A stretch of 8,254 bases of DNA from JBAXBF01 sp034429745. GTDB taxonomy: Bacteria; Chloroflexota; Anaerolineae; Anaerolineales; DRKV01. The notes beneath the pieces are model-generated. The model had not been told where the DNA came from and did no database searches. It saw nothing but the letters and a program-made list of their open reading frames with translations. The stretch is taken from contig DAOUFY010000055.1 of assembly GCA_034429745.1 (NCBI GenBank), positions 1 to 8,254 on the forward strand, given 5' to 3'. Both the position numbers and the translations under genes were made by a program. This document shows, one piece after another, positions 1-5,254 of this stretch (its first letter is position 1; every line of letters begins with the position of its first letter).

Positions 1-31
1 GATTACGCAACCTTTTTTCTGTAAAATCGTG
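1..31 (+). repeat. Left terminal inverted repeat of the IS (transposase 3' side)
   Basis: This end carries AACCTTTTTTCTGTAAA (9-25), which pairs with the complement of 1296-1312 at 15 of 17 positions. Matching becomes patchy outside 9-25, with only scattered identities at 1-8 and 26-31. The outer limit may lie a few bases inside this range or beyond the window. Confidence 0.55.
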
Positions 32-63
32 TCAGAAATATCCATCGTACTTTAACAAGCGAA

Positions 64-1221
64 TTACTTGCCAGAACAATAATGCTTTCCGATCTGCCAT
101 TCTTCTGAGATTTCCATCAAGAGGGCTGAAATCAATCTCAGGCAGGAAGCCTCATTTGGAAAGACACCCACCACTCTAGTACGTCTGCGAATCTCCTTGT
201 TGATCCGCTCCAGGCTATTAGTGGTACGAATAAAACGGCGGTGCTCTAGCGGGAAATCAAAGACCGTAAAGCCCTCTGCTAGGTTATCTTCAAGCCAGGC
301 TGACAACCTGGGAGCGGAGACGGCATACTTCTGGATGGCAGTTTGTAAGAACTTCTCAGCAGTTATGCGGTCTGGGGCATTGAACATGACTCTGATATCT
401 GCCGCCACCTCCGTCCGCATCGCTTGTTTGGGAACATAGGCTCCAGCATTTTGCTGCAAGTGGAACTGGCAGCGCTGCCATGGCACACTGCCCAAAACGG
501 CTCTCCTGGCTGCTCCCAAACCGCTGTGATCATCGCTAATCACCAGCTTGACGCCATGCATGCCGCGGTCTTTGAGACTCTGCAGAAAGGTTCGCCAGTG
601 GGTTTCATGCTCACTGAGCGACACAGATATGCCTAGAACCTGCCTTTCACCCTGTGGTGTGATGCCAGAAGCCACCAAAACAGCTGCATCCCGCACCTGA
701 CCGGCTTCCCGCACCTTCTCGTAGCGGGCATCAAGAAAGAGGTAGGTGATTTCACCCAGCGTCCGTTCACGCCATTCCTGCAAGATCGCATCCAATTGTG
801 CTGCGGCACGGCTTACTTGCGTCGCCGAGATCTCAAAACCGCACAACTCCTCTGTGACAGCTTTCACCTTGCGAGTGGAGACCCCCTGCACATACATCTC
901 TGCCAAGGTCATGTTCAATGCCCGTTCACTACGCAGTCCCTTCTCAAGTGCGGAGGGATAGAAACCCCCTTCTCGTACCTGGGGTATGGCAAAGGTGATC
1001 TTGCCCAGGCGGGTTCGCACCGTCTTCGGTTTGTATCCGTTGGCATGCCCTTTCCGTTCTGCGCTGCGTTTGTATTCTCCAGCTTGCAGATATCTGGATC
1101 TTTCCGCCTGCATGGCGCTGTTAAGCAGCACCCGCACCATTTCCGGTAATGCATCCAGTCCGTTGTGTAAAAGCTCTTCAATTATCTCTGCAGATAGGTT
1201 ATAATCTTTTTGGTGAGTCAT
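64..1221 (-). CDS. IS256-family (mutator-type) transposase
   Basis: This is a DDE transposase of 385 residues, the usual size for the IS256 family, which cuts and pastes or copies its own element. The likely catalytic triad is D164 (in FLDARYEKVR), D230 (in ISDDHSGL) and E338 (in NSLERINKEIRRRTRVVG). The family's conserved C-x2-H patch is present as WQRCQFHLQQN (C251, H254). The N-terminal part (about 10-120) is the helical DNA-binding region, with the family-typical NGYKPKTVRTRLG and YVQGVSTRKV stretches. No frameshift or internal stop is seen, so it is probably functional. The ATG at 1221 is preceded by AGGAGA (1233-1228) with a 6-base spacer. It is transcribed leftward, away from the kinase gene. 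The family call is very secure; the exact element name cannot be given without a search. Confidence 0.96.
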   Translation of the reverse strand: MTHQKDYNLSAEIIEELLHNGLDALPEMVRVLLNSAMQAERSRYLQAGEYKRSAERKGHANGYKPKTVRTRLGKITFAIPQVREGGFYPSALEKGLRSERALNMTLAEMYVQGVSTRKVKAVTEELCGFEISATQVSRAAAQLDAILQEWRERTLGEITYLFLDARYEKVREAGQVRDAAVLVASGITPQGERQVLGISVSLSEHETHWRTFLQSLKDRGMHGVKLVISDDHSGLGAARRAVLGSVPWQRCQFHLQQNAGAYVPKQAMRTEVAADIRVMFNAPDRITAEKFLQTAIQKYAVSAPRLSAWLEDNLAEGFTVFDFPLEHRRFIRTTNSLERINKEIRRRTRVVGVFPNEASCLRLISALLMEISEEWQIGKHYCSGK

Positions 1222-1274
1222 TTCTAGTCTCCTTTTTTAGTTGTGGTTAACCTTAAGGATACTTCTGACTCACC
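1212..1274 (-). repeat. Inverted repeat spanning the transposase start
   Basis: GGTGAGTCA (1212-1220) and TGACTCACC (1266-1274) are perfect 9-base complements, 45 bases apart. One arm covers the last two bases of the ATG and the next codons; the Shine-Dalgarno (1228-1233) falls in the loop. Inside the loop, AACCTTAA (1249-1256) can also pair with TTAAGGTT (1282-1289), just outside the right arm. Only transcripts that start outside the element would contain both arms of the 9-bp stem, which suggests a brake on read-through expression of the transposase. Confidence 0.45.
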
Positions 1275-1289
1275 GTTTTTGTTAAGGTT

Positions 1290-1320
1290 CAGCAATTTAC
1301 AGAAAATATGTTACACCAAC
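1290..1320 (-). repeat. Right terminal inverted repeat of the IS (transposase 5' side)
   Basis: TTTACAGAAAA at 1296-1306 is the exact complement of 15-25. The same register continues to 1312 with two mismatches. The sequence to the right abruptly becomes very AT-rich, consistent with the element ending near 1310-1320. Confidence 0.55.
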
Positions 1321-1598
1321 AAATTATGGGTTTAATGTCAATATCATATTCTTAGCCATAGAGTTTTTATAATTTTTCTATGGGTTTTTACATTTTCATT
1401 TCTCTATTGTATTGCACATCAGGAAAAAACAATACAGCAAACTTACGGTATTTTTAGGAAAAAGATCGCTGTTTCGAATTTTTCAGGTATGCAAAACGAA
1501 AATGATAATATATATGTAGATGATAATATTCAACAATTAATACAAAATATTATGTAAGAAAAAACATCATTAATGATAATTAAGAAAGTAACTTTTTT

Positions 1599-1607
1599 TG
1601 GTATAAT
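1599..1607 (+). promoter_or_regulatory. Extended -10 promoter, probably for the kinase gene
   Basis: TGGTATAAT is a perfect TATAAT preceded by the TGn extension, which can compensate for a poor -35. At the expected -35 position only ATTAAG (1579-1584) is found. Transcription would begin near 1614, leaving a leader of about 160 bases before the kinase ATG. In such AT-rich DNA a chance TATAAT is quite possible. Confidence 0.4.
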
Positions 1608-1681
1608 AATCCATATAAGCAATTTACAATCTTATTAACGATATATTCGAGAGAAGCTTTTTTTAAGTATAACGCCTTTAC

Positions 1682-1716
1682 GATAAAATATCAATAAATA
1701 TTTTGTATATTTTATC
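1682..1716. repeat. 10-bp inverted repeat in the kinase leader
   Basis: GATAAAATAT (1682-1691) and ATATTTTATC (1707-1716) are perfect complements separated by 15 bases. The left arm can instead pair over 7 bases with ATATTTT at 1698-1704, giving a mutually exclusive smaller hairpin. It could be an operator for a dimeric regulator or an RNA switch element, or simply a product of base composition. Confidence 0.35.
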
Positions 1717-1777
1717 CACCATCATTGTCAGTTACAGCACACATTTTCATACATATTCAACGGGAGCATTTCCATAT

Positions 1778-2875
1778 ATGAAATTATTCAAAGAAAGCAC
1801 TTTATTGCTTATTGACGATGAAGATAATGTAAGAGCCTCTCTTGAAGCTATTCTTTCTTTAGACGGCTACGCTATCATTCATGCTAAAAACGGCAATGAA
1901 GGGCTGCAATGCCTTAATGAGTTTTCCCCGGACGTCATCCTTCTGGATATTATGATGCCAGACATGGATGGAATAGAAGTTTGTCGTCAGATTCGGTCGA
2001 ATCCACAATGGAATCATACCCCAATCATCATTATTACCGCTTTGGATACTAAGCAAGATCTATATCAAAGTCTTGAAGCGGGTGCAGATGATTTTCTTCC
2101 TAAGCCGGTTGACAGCTTGGAGCTGCGGGCTCGGGTAAAATCGCTGCTGCGAATTAAACATCAATACGATGAGCTGGAAGAATTTATCCGCTTTAGGGAT
2201 GACCTGGAAAACATGCTGATACATGATATACGCTCACCATTGATGATTATTATGAGTGCATGTGAAAACCTATTGCACGCTGACTTAAATGAAATGGAAA
2301 AACGCTGGGCTGAAAAAATACAAATTCAAGCTAACCGGCTAAACAACCAAATGAATGACATGCTGCTGCTTGCCAAGATGGAAGAAAACCATTTAGCATT
2401 ATCGTTGCAGCCAACAGATGTAGCCAGCTTATTAGAGGAAATTCGTCAAAATCACGCTCCAATTGCTGCTGCTAGGCATTTGCAGCTCGAAATCGCAATA
2501 CCAGAAGAGCCTACCGTTATTGAAGTGGATCAATCGCTTTTTGCGCGGGTGCTTGACAACTTAGTATCAAACGCTATTAAATACACTCATCCCCACACAT
2601 CGGTTAGCATTTACACCCTCAAATACCATGAAGAGGGCGTCCCATGGGTAAAAATATGTGTTGCAGATGAAGGACCCGGTATTCCCGAGGAATACCGTGA
2701 AAAAATATTCAACAAATATGAAATTATCAACCTGAAGAAAAACAGAGGAGTAACCCAAATAGGCTTAGGTTTGGCGTTTTGCAAATTAGTCGTTGATGCG
2801 CACCAAGGGCGCATCAACGTCTGTAACAACGAACCACAGGGATCTATCTTTTCAGTTAGTATGAGACTGCTTTAA
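1778..2875 (+). CDS. Soluble hybrid two-component protein: receiver plus histidine kinase
   Basis: A 365-residue protein with an N-terminal receiver domain (about 7-125) and a C-terminal histidine kinase (about 137-365). Receiver residues are present: acidic D13, D14 and E15, phosphoacceptor D57 (ILLDIMMP), T87 and K109 (LPKPV). The kinase has an H-box with H149 (IHDIRSPL), an N-box with N265 (DNLVSNAIKYT), a G1 box DEGPGIP (297-303) and a G2 box GLGLAFCK (329-336), so both halves look active. No transmembrane, PAS or GAF domain is seen, so it is cytoplasmic and probably takes its input through the receiver from another kinase. The ATG at 1778 was chosen over an in-frame TTG at 1703, because the receiver starts directly after it and GGGAG (1762-1766) precedes it. 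No partner regulator is adjacent; the target is unknown. It converges on the atp genes. Confidence 0.9.
   Translation: MKLFKESTLLLIDDEDNVRASLEAILSLDGYAIIHAKNGNEGLQCLNEFSPDVILLDIMMPDMDGIEVCRQIRSNPQWNHTPIIIITALDTKQDLYQSLEAGADDFLPKPVDSLELRARVKSLLRIKHQYDELEEFIRFRDDLENMLIHDIRSPLMIIMSACENLLHADLNEMEKRWAEKIQIQANRLNNQMNDMLLLAKMEENHLALSLQPTDVASLLEEIRQNHAPIAAARHLQLEIAIPEEPTVIEVDQSLFARVLDNLVSNAIKYTHPHTSVSIYTLKYHEEGVPWVKICVADEGPGIPEEYREKIFNKYEIINLKKNRGVTQIGLGLAFCKLVVDAHQGRINVCNNEPQGSIFSVSMRLL
2791..2819. repeat. 11-bp perfect stem-loop in the kinase 3' end
   Basis: CGTTGATGCGC (2791-2801) and GCGCATCAACG (2809-2819) form a perfect GC-containing stem with a 7-base loop, ACCAAGG. It lies 53 bases past the b-delta stop codon on the minus strand and within the codons for VVDAHQGRINV of the kinase. 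Neither side is followed by a T-run, so it is not a standard intrinsic terminator. It could still shape or protect the 3' end of the atp transcript. Confidence 0.45.
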
Positions 2876-3606
2876 TTTGATAATTCATGACGTAACGCTT
2901 CAAGCTTACCCGCCATTGAATTATCAAGCAATTTGCTGCCTGCTTTAATAACCAATCCCCCTAAAATTCCAGGGTCTATTCGGAAGTTTACTGTACGGCT
3001 TCCTTTTTTGAGCAGGTCATTTTTAATGGCTTCCTGTTCATCTTCTGTTAGAGGCAAGGCACTGATAACTTCCGTTTCGCCCTCCAACACCTCTTTTTCA
3101 TCAAGAAAGACAATTTTGCTTTCTTTTACGCCCGAGAAAAACTCCTTTAATAAAGCATGCTGTCTTTTCTCATCCAAAGCCTCACCAAGTAATTTTTGTG
3201 TAGCAGCAATCGCTAAAGAGACGATTTGTGGGCGCATTTTTTCCAACATTGAAGCTTTTTCCTTTTCTGCTTCAACGCGGGCAAGTTCAATAATTTTTTG
3301 TGCCTCTGCTTCGGCATTGTTCTTTATATCTTGTGCAGAAGCATCAGCGCGGGTGGTAGCTTCGCGCACAATTTCCGCAGCTTTTGCCTGTGCTTCCGTA
3401 ATAATTTTCGCAGCTTCCTGCTCAGCGTTGGCACGCTGTTCTGCCGCAATGCGTGCATTTTCCAATCCTTCGGCAATTGTTTGACGCCGCTTGGTTAATA
3501 CATTCAGCAAAGGATCATAGACCCAGCGCTTTAATACTAAAAACAGGATGATAAAGTTTAGAATCTGAACCAGAAGATACCCAGAGTTTATTCCTAGCGC
3601 TTCCAA
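2872..3606 (-). CDS. atpF: ATP synthase F0 subunit b fused to a delta-type C-terminal domain
   Basis: This 244-residue protein forms the peripheral stalk that holds F1 against F0. Residues about 8-26 are the single membrane segment of subunit b (LLVQILNFIILFLVLK). Residues about 30-130 are the long alanine/glutamate-rich coiled coil. From about 168 to the end the sequence is that of the delta (OSCP) C-terminal domain: ALPLTEDEQ, then DPGILGGLVIKAGSKLLDNS and a final LEALRHEL. An ordinary b has about 155-170 residues, so this is a b-delta fusion. The N-terminal helical bundle of delta that binds the alpha subunits is not visible. The start is TTG, supported by GAGG (3619-3616) nine bases upstream and by the family-like N-terminus MEALGIN. 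It follows atpE after 21 bases. No F1 gene follows; the stop overlaps that of the convergent kinase gene. Confidence 0.92.
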   Translation of the reverse strand: MEALGINSGYLLVQILNFIILFLVLKRWVYDPLLNVLTKRRQTIAEGLENARIAAEQRANAEQEAAKIITEAQAKAAEIVREATTRADASAQDIKNNAEAEAQKIIELARVEAEKEKASMLEKMRPQIVSLAIAATQKLLGEALDEKRQHALLKEFFSGVKESKIVFLDEKEVLEGETEVISALPLTEDEQEAIKNDLLKKGSRTVNFRIDPGILGGLVIKAGSKLLDNSMAGKLEALRHELSN

Positions 3607-3627
3607 TTTTCCACCCCTCTCTTTGGT

Positions 3628-3855
3628 TTAAAAAACGAATAAGATCAGAAATGCAATAACGAGACAATAAATAGCCATTGCTTCGCAGAAGGCAATTCCA
3701 AGGATCATATTCGTTAAAAGGTTGCCTGAATAACCAGGGTTTCTTGCCATACCTTGAACTGCTCCGCTTACTACGAGACCGATGCCAACACCGGCTCCAA
3801 TTGTTCCGATCATCGAAAGTCCTGCACCGATTAATTTTGCAGCATCAACATTCAT
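3628..3855 (-). CDS. atpE: ATP synthase F0 subunit c (proteolipid ring)
   Basis: A 75-residue hairpin of two membrane helices that forms the rotating c-ring. Helix 1 has the glycine-rich packing motif GTIGAGVGIGLVVSGA (about 17-32). The polar loop is ARNP (37-40). Helix 2 carries the ion-binding carboxylate E58 in AFCEAMAIYCLV. The glutamine of Na+-type rings is replaced by I25, and the serine or threonine after the glutamate is A59, so the ring should bind H+; this is inferred from the known Na+ motif. The ATG at 3855 is preceded by a perfect AGGAGG (3872-3867) at an 11-base spacing. The 45-base gap after atpB is the largest inside the atp group and may help raise c synthesis. Confidence 0.97.
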   Translation of the reverse strand: MNVDAAKLIGAGLSMIGTIGAGVGIGLVVSGAVQGMARNPGYSGNLLTNMILGIAFCEAMAIYCLVIAFLILFVF

Positions 3856-3900
3856 TTTACTACGTGCCTCCTAATTACAAAAATCAAAGATTTCTCATTA

Positions 3901-4896
3901 TCAATTATGCTCTTCAGAGCCATGCCCTTGGGTTGCCATTGTCATAAATACCATCGTAAGCATACCAAAGACAATGGCTTGAATCATACCAATCGCAAAT
4001 TCAAACACTAACATGCCTGATTGTACAAACACCGGCACTAATGCTCCAATAACAAATAGCAGCACACTTCCCGCAAAGATATTACCAAAGAGACGGAAAG
4101 AGAACGATAATATTTTTGAAAATTCCGAAATGATTTCTAATATACCTACCAAAAAGTCGATTGTTCCAAAGGCTGGCTTTTTCCATAATGTAGCTGTATT
4201 GAAAAACTTAGTAAAGTATTTAATTCCTTGGGCTTTAACTCCAATGACTTGTGTCATAAATACTGAGATTAGAGCCAGCGCCGCAGTAAAGTTAAGATCT
4301 GTGGAAGCTACTCGAACAAAAGGTACGATCGTCTTAGCACACTCTTTGGCTCCTGTAACAGAAATAACCCCATGATAAATTTCATTAAATTGGCATTTCT
4401 TAGCAATTTCCTCTTCTGGGTTATGTATTCCTTTTTCTTCCAATGAATGCACCAAGTGTTCTTTATTGAATACCCCGATGCTATCTACGCCCGGCAGCAA
4501 TTCCATCCAGTTAGCTACCAAAACCAAGAGAGTGATTGTTGCAAACCACGGGAAAATGAGTTTTGCCCATTTACCGGCTGTTTGTTCTGTTTGATTGTAA
4601 ATCATTTCAATCATGCCCTCGACAACACCTGTAATGCCGCGTGGCACAAGATCACCGCTCTTCGCCTTGCGATAGACAGCAAAAGCAATTAACAGAACAA
4701 CAACATCAGCTATCAGTGTTGCTATGAGCGTATTTGTTATCCCAAATCCATTCCATGTTGTTACCACTTCCGGCGCCACTTGAATATGTGGCATCATCGG
4801 CGGTACCCAGCGGCTGACAAATATTTGGATGATGATGACAGCTAATAATATCCAGCGAAACTTACCCCAACGCCATTTTTTTGGCTGTTCTTCCAC
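3901..4896 (-). CDS. atpB: ATP synthase F0 subunit a, with enlarged periplasmic loop
   Basis: The stator channel subunit that passes protons to and from the c-ring. At 331 residues it is longer than E. coli AtpB (271). The essential arginine is R268 in FSFRLFGNIFAGS, equivalent to E. coli R210. Later hallmarks include FEFAIGMIQAIVFGMLTMVFM (about 298-319). An additional hydrophobic segment at about 15-29, after a basic start (KKWRWGKFRW), looks like a signal anchor or cleaved leader. Between the helices at about 115-135 and 200-219 lies a loop of about 60 residues, roughly twice the E. coli one, with C168 and C186. The start is GTG, with AGGAGG (4910-4905) placed 8 bases upstream. The gene begins 3 bases after the atpI stop, so translation is probably coupled. 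Confidence 0.96.
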   Translation of the reverse strand: MEEQPKKWRWGKFRWILLAVIIIQIFVSRWVPPMMPHIQVAPEVVTTWNGFGITNTLIATLIADVVVLLIAFAVYRKAKSGDLVPRGITGVVEGMIEMIYNQTEQTAGKWAKLIFPWFATITLLVLVANWMELLPGVDSIGVFNKEHLVHSLEEKGIHNPEEEIAKKCQFNEIYHGVISVTGAKECAKTIVPFVRVASTDLNFTAALALISVFMTQVIGVKAQGIKYFTKFFNTATLWKKPAFGTIDFLVGILEIISEFSKILSFSFRLFGNIFAGSVLLFVIGALVPVFVQSGMLVFEFAIGMIQAIVFGMLTMVFMTMATQGHGSEEHN

Positions 4897-4899
4897 TGT

Positions 4900-5211
4900 T
4901 TATTCCTCCTTTTCTTTGATGACAGTGTCTTTCTCTTGCTCTCCCGTATTTTGCATCGGATTCACTTTTTTTAAAGTTAATCTCACTAGTCCATACATCA
5001 CAAGCAATGTCAAGGGCAAACTGCCCAATATCAACCACAGTGTAATTGTTCGGCCTGTGTTATATGTTTGATCCAGCCATCTCCCTAAAAATGCTGCTGC
5101 TATGAGAATAAGCAGGGTTAAACATCCAATTTGCCCTGTAAGCGTTAATACCAGATTGATAACTGATAAGGCTTGTTTGGATTGTTGATCATTTTCCTGC
5201 TTCTCAAACAT
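4900..5211 (-). CDS. atpI: AtpI/AtpZ-family membrane protein, ATP synthase assembly factor
   Basis: A 103-residue protein with two membrane helices (about 17-43 and 56-80) and charged ends. The family pattern GQIGCLTLLILIAAAFLG followed by RWLDQTY, and the position just before atpB, identify it as the AtpI/AtpZ-type protein of atp operons. Family members help assemble the c-ring and have been linked to cation uptake; the precise role here is inferred. The ATG at 5211 has no Shine-Dalgarno, but a promoter-like sequence ends 6 bases before it, so the message may be leaderless. It lies 43 bases after nuoN and 3 bases before atpB. Whether it is closer to AtpI or AtpZ cannot be settled by eye. Confidence 0.85.
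   Translation of the reverse strand: MFEKQENDQQSKQALSVINLVLTLTGQIGCLTLLILIAAAFLGRWLDQTYNTGRTITLWLILGSLPLTLLVMYGLVRLTLKKVNPMQNTGEQEKDTVIKEKEE
4905..4910 (-). promoter_or_regulatory. Shine-Dalgarno of atpB inside the end of atpI
   Basis: A perfect AGGAGG overlaps the last Lys-Glu-Glu codons of the atpI-like gene and sits 8 bases before a GTG. It fixes the atpB start at 4896, and the arrangement is typical of translational coupling. Confidence 0.85.
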
Positions 5212-5217
5212 GCGCTG

Positions 5218-5246
5218 ATTTTATCATAGCTCAATAGAGGCGTCAA
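5218..5246 (-). promoter_or_regulatory. Candidate sigma70 promoter for the atp genes
   Basis: On the minus strand, TTGACG (5246-5241) and TAAAAT (5223-5218) are separated by exactly 17 bases; each box matches the consensus at five of six positions. Transcription is expected to begin about 7 bases past the -10, which falls on the A of the atpI ATG (5211). The promoter fills the only sizeable gap between the nuo and atp groups, so the atp genes could be transcribed apart from nuo. Confidence 0.55.
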
Positions 5247-5254
5247 CAATTTGT

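Larger units (their letters stand above)
1..1320 (-). mobile_element. IS256-family insertion sequence, apparently complete
   Basis: A single full-length transposase gene is framed by imperfect terminal inverted repeats. When position i at the left is paired with position 1321-i at the right, an 11-base run matches perfectly (15-25 against 1296-1306, TTTTCTGTAAA and its complement), with 15 of 17 matches over 9-25. The implied length of about 1.3 kb is normal for the family. The exact outer ends are unsure because the left edge coincides with the window edge, so the target-site duplication cannot be tested here. By eye the element is richer in G+C than the flanking intergenic DNA, which fits arrival from elsewhere. 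Confidence 0.7.
1321..1777. other. AT-rich intergenic region, no convincing gene
   Basis: About 450 bases between the IS end and the kinase start are much richer in A+T than any gene in the window. They contain three copies of ATGATAAT (1502-1509, 1520-1527, 1573-1580), a perfect 12-base palindrome ATCATTAATGAT (1566-1577), an extended -10 promoter (1599-1607) and a 10-base inverted repeat (1682-1691 with 1707-1716). Two weaker 7-base inverted repeats lie at 1356-1383 and 1408-1436. The longest ATG-initiated reading frame I examined (1489-1557, plus) encodes only 22 residues and lacks a ribosome binding site. The region probably holds the kinase promoter and leader. Confidence 0.6.

Noticed and set aside
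796..1149. A 117-residue open frame on the plus strand opposite the transposase
   Set aside because: It lies wholly antisense to a well-conserved transposase, with no recognisable motif.
1356..1384. CCATAGA / TCTATGG inverted repeat followed by T-rich sequence, a possible terminator
   Set aside because: The stem is only 7 bp, weak, with a 14-base loop in AT-rich DNA, and no gene on the plus strand ends before it.
1489..1557. A 22-residue reading frame in the AT-rich spacer (stop-to-stop open from 1336)
   Set aside because: It has no Shine-Dalgarno before the ATG and an Asn/Ile/Gln-rich product as expected from composition; there is no independent support for translation.
1502..1580. CRISPR-like array from repeated ATGATAAT units
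   Set aside because: The repeats are only 8 bases, irregularly spaced and without spacer-sized unique segments.
1703..1777. Longer kinase start at a TTG giving 25 extra N-terminal residues
   Set aside because: No ribosome binding site precedes the TTG, the extension is not receiver-like, and the ATG at 1778 begins directly before the receiver domain with GGGAG upstream.
2933..3484. A 183-residue open frame on the plus strand opposite the b-delta gene
   Set aside because: It is a low-complexity Ser/Ala/Phe-rich shadow of the Ala/Glu-rich coiled coil, has no family resemblance, and the opposite strand is clearly atpF.
3628..3855. Na+-coupled ATP synthase
   Set aside because: The c subunit has I25 where Na+ rings have Gln and A59 after the key glutamate instead of Ser or Thr, so the Na+ motif is absent.
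3881..3893. Small hairpin AAATC-AAA-GATTT between atpB and atpE as an attenuator
   Set aside because: Five A/T-rich pairs with a 3-base loop are too weak to call, and such pairs are common by chance in this composition.
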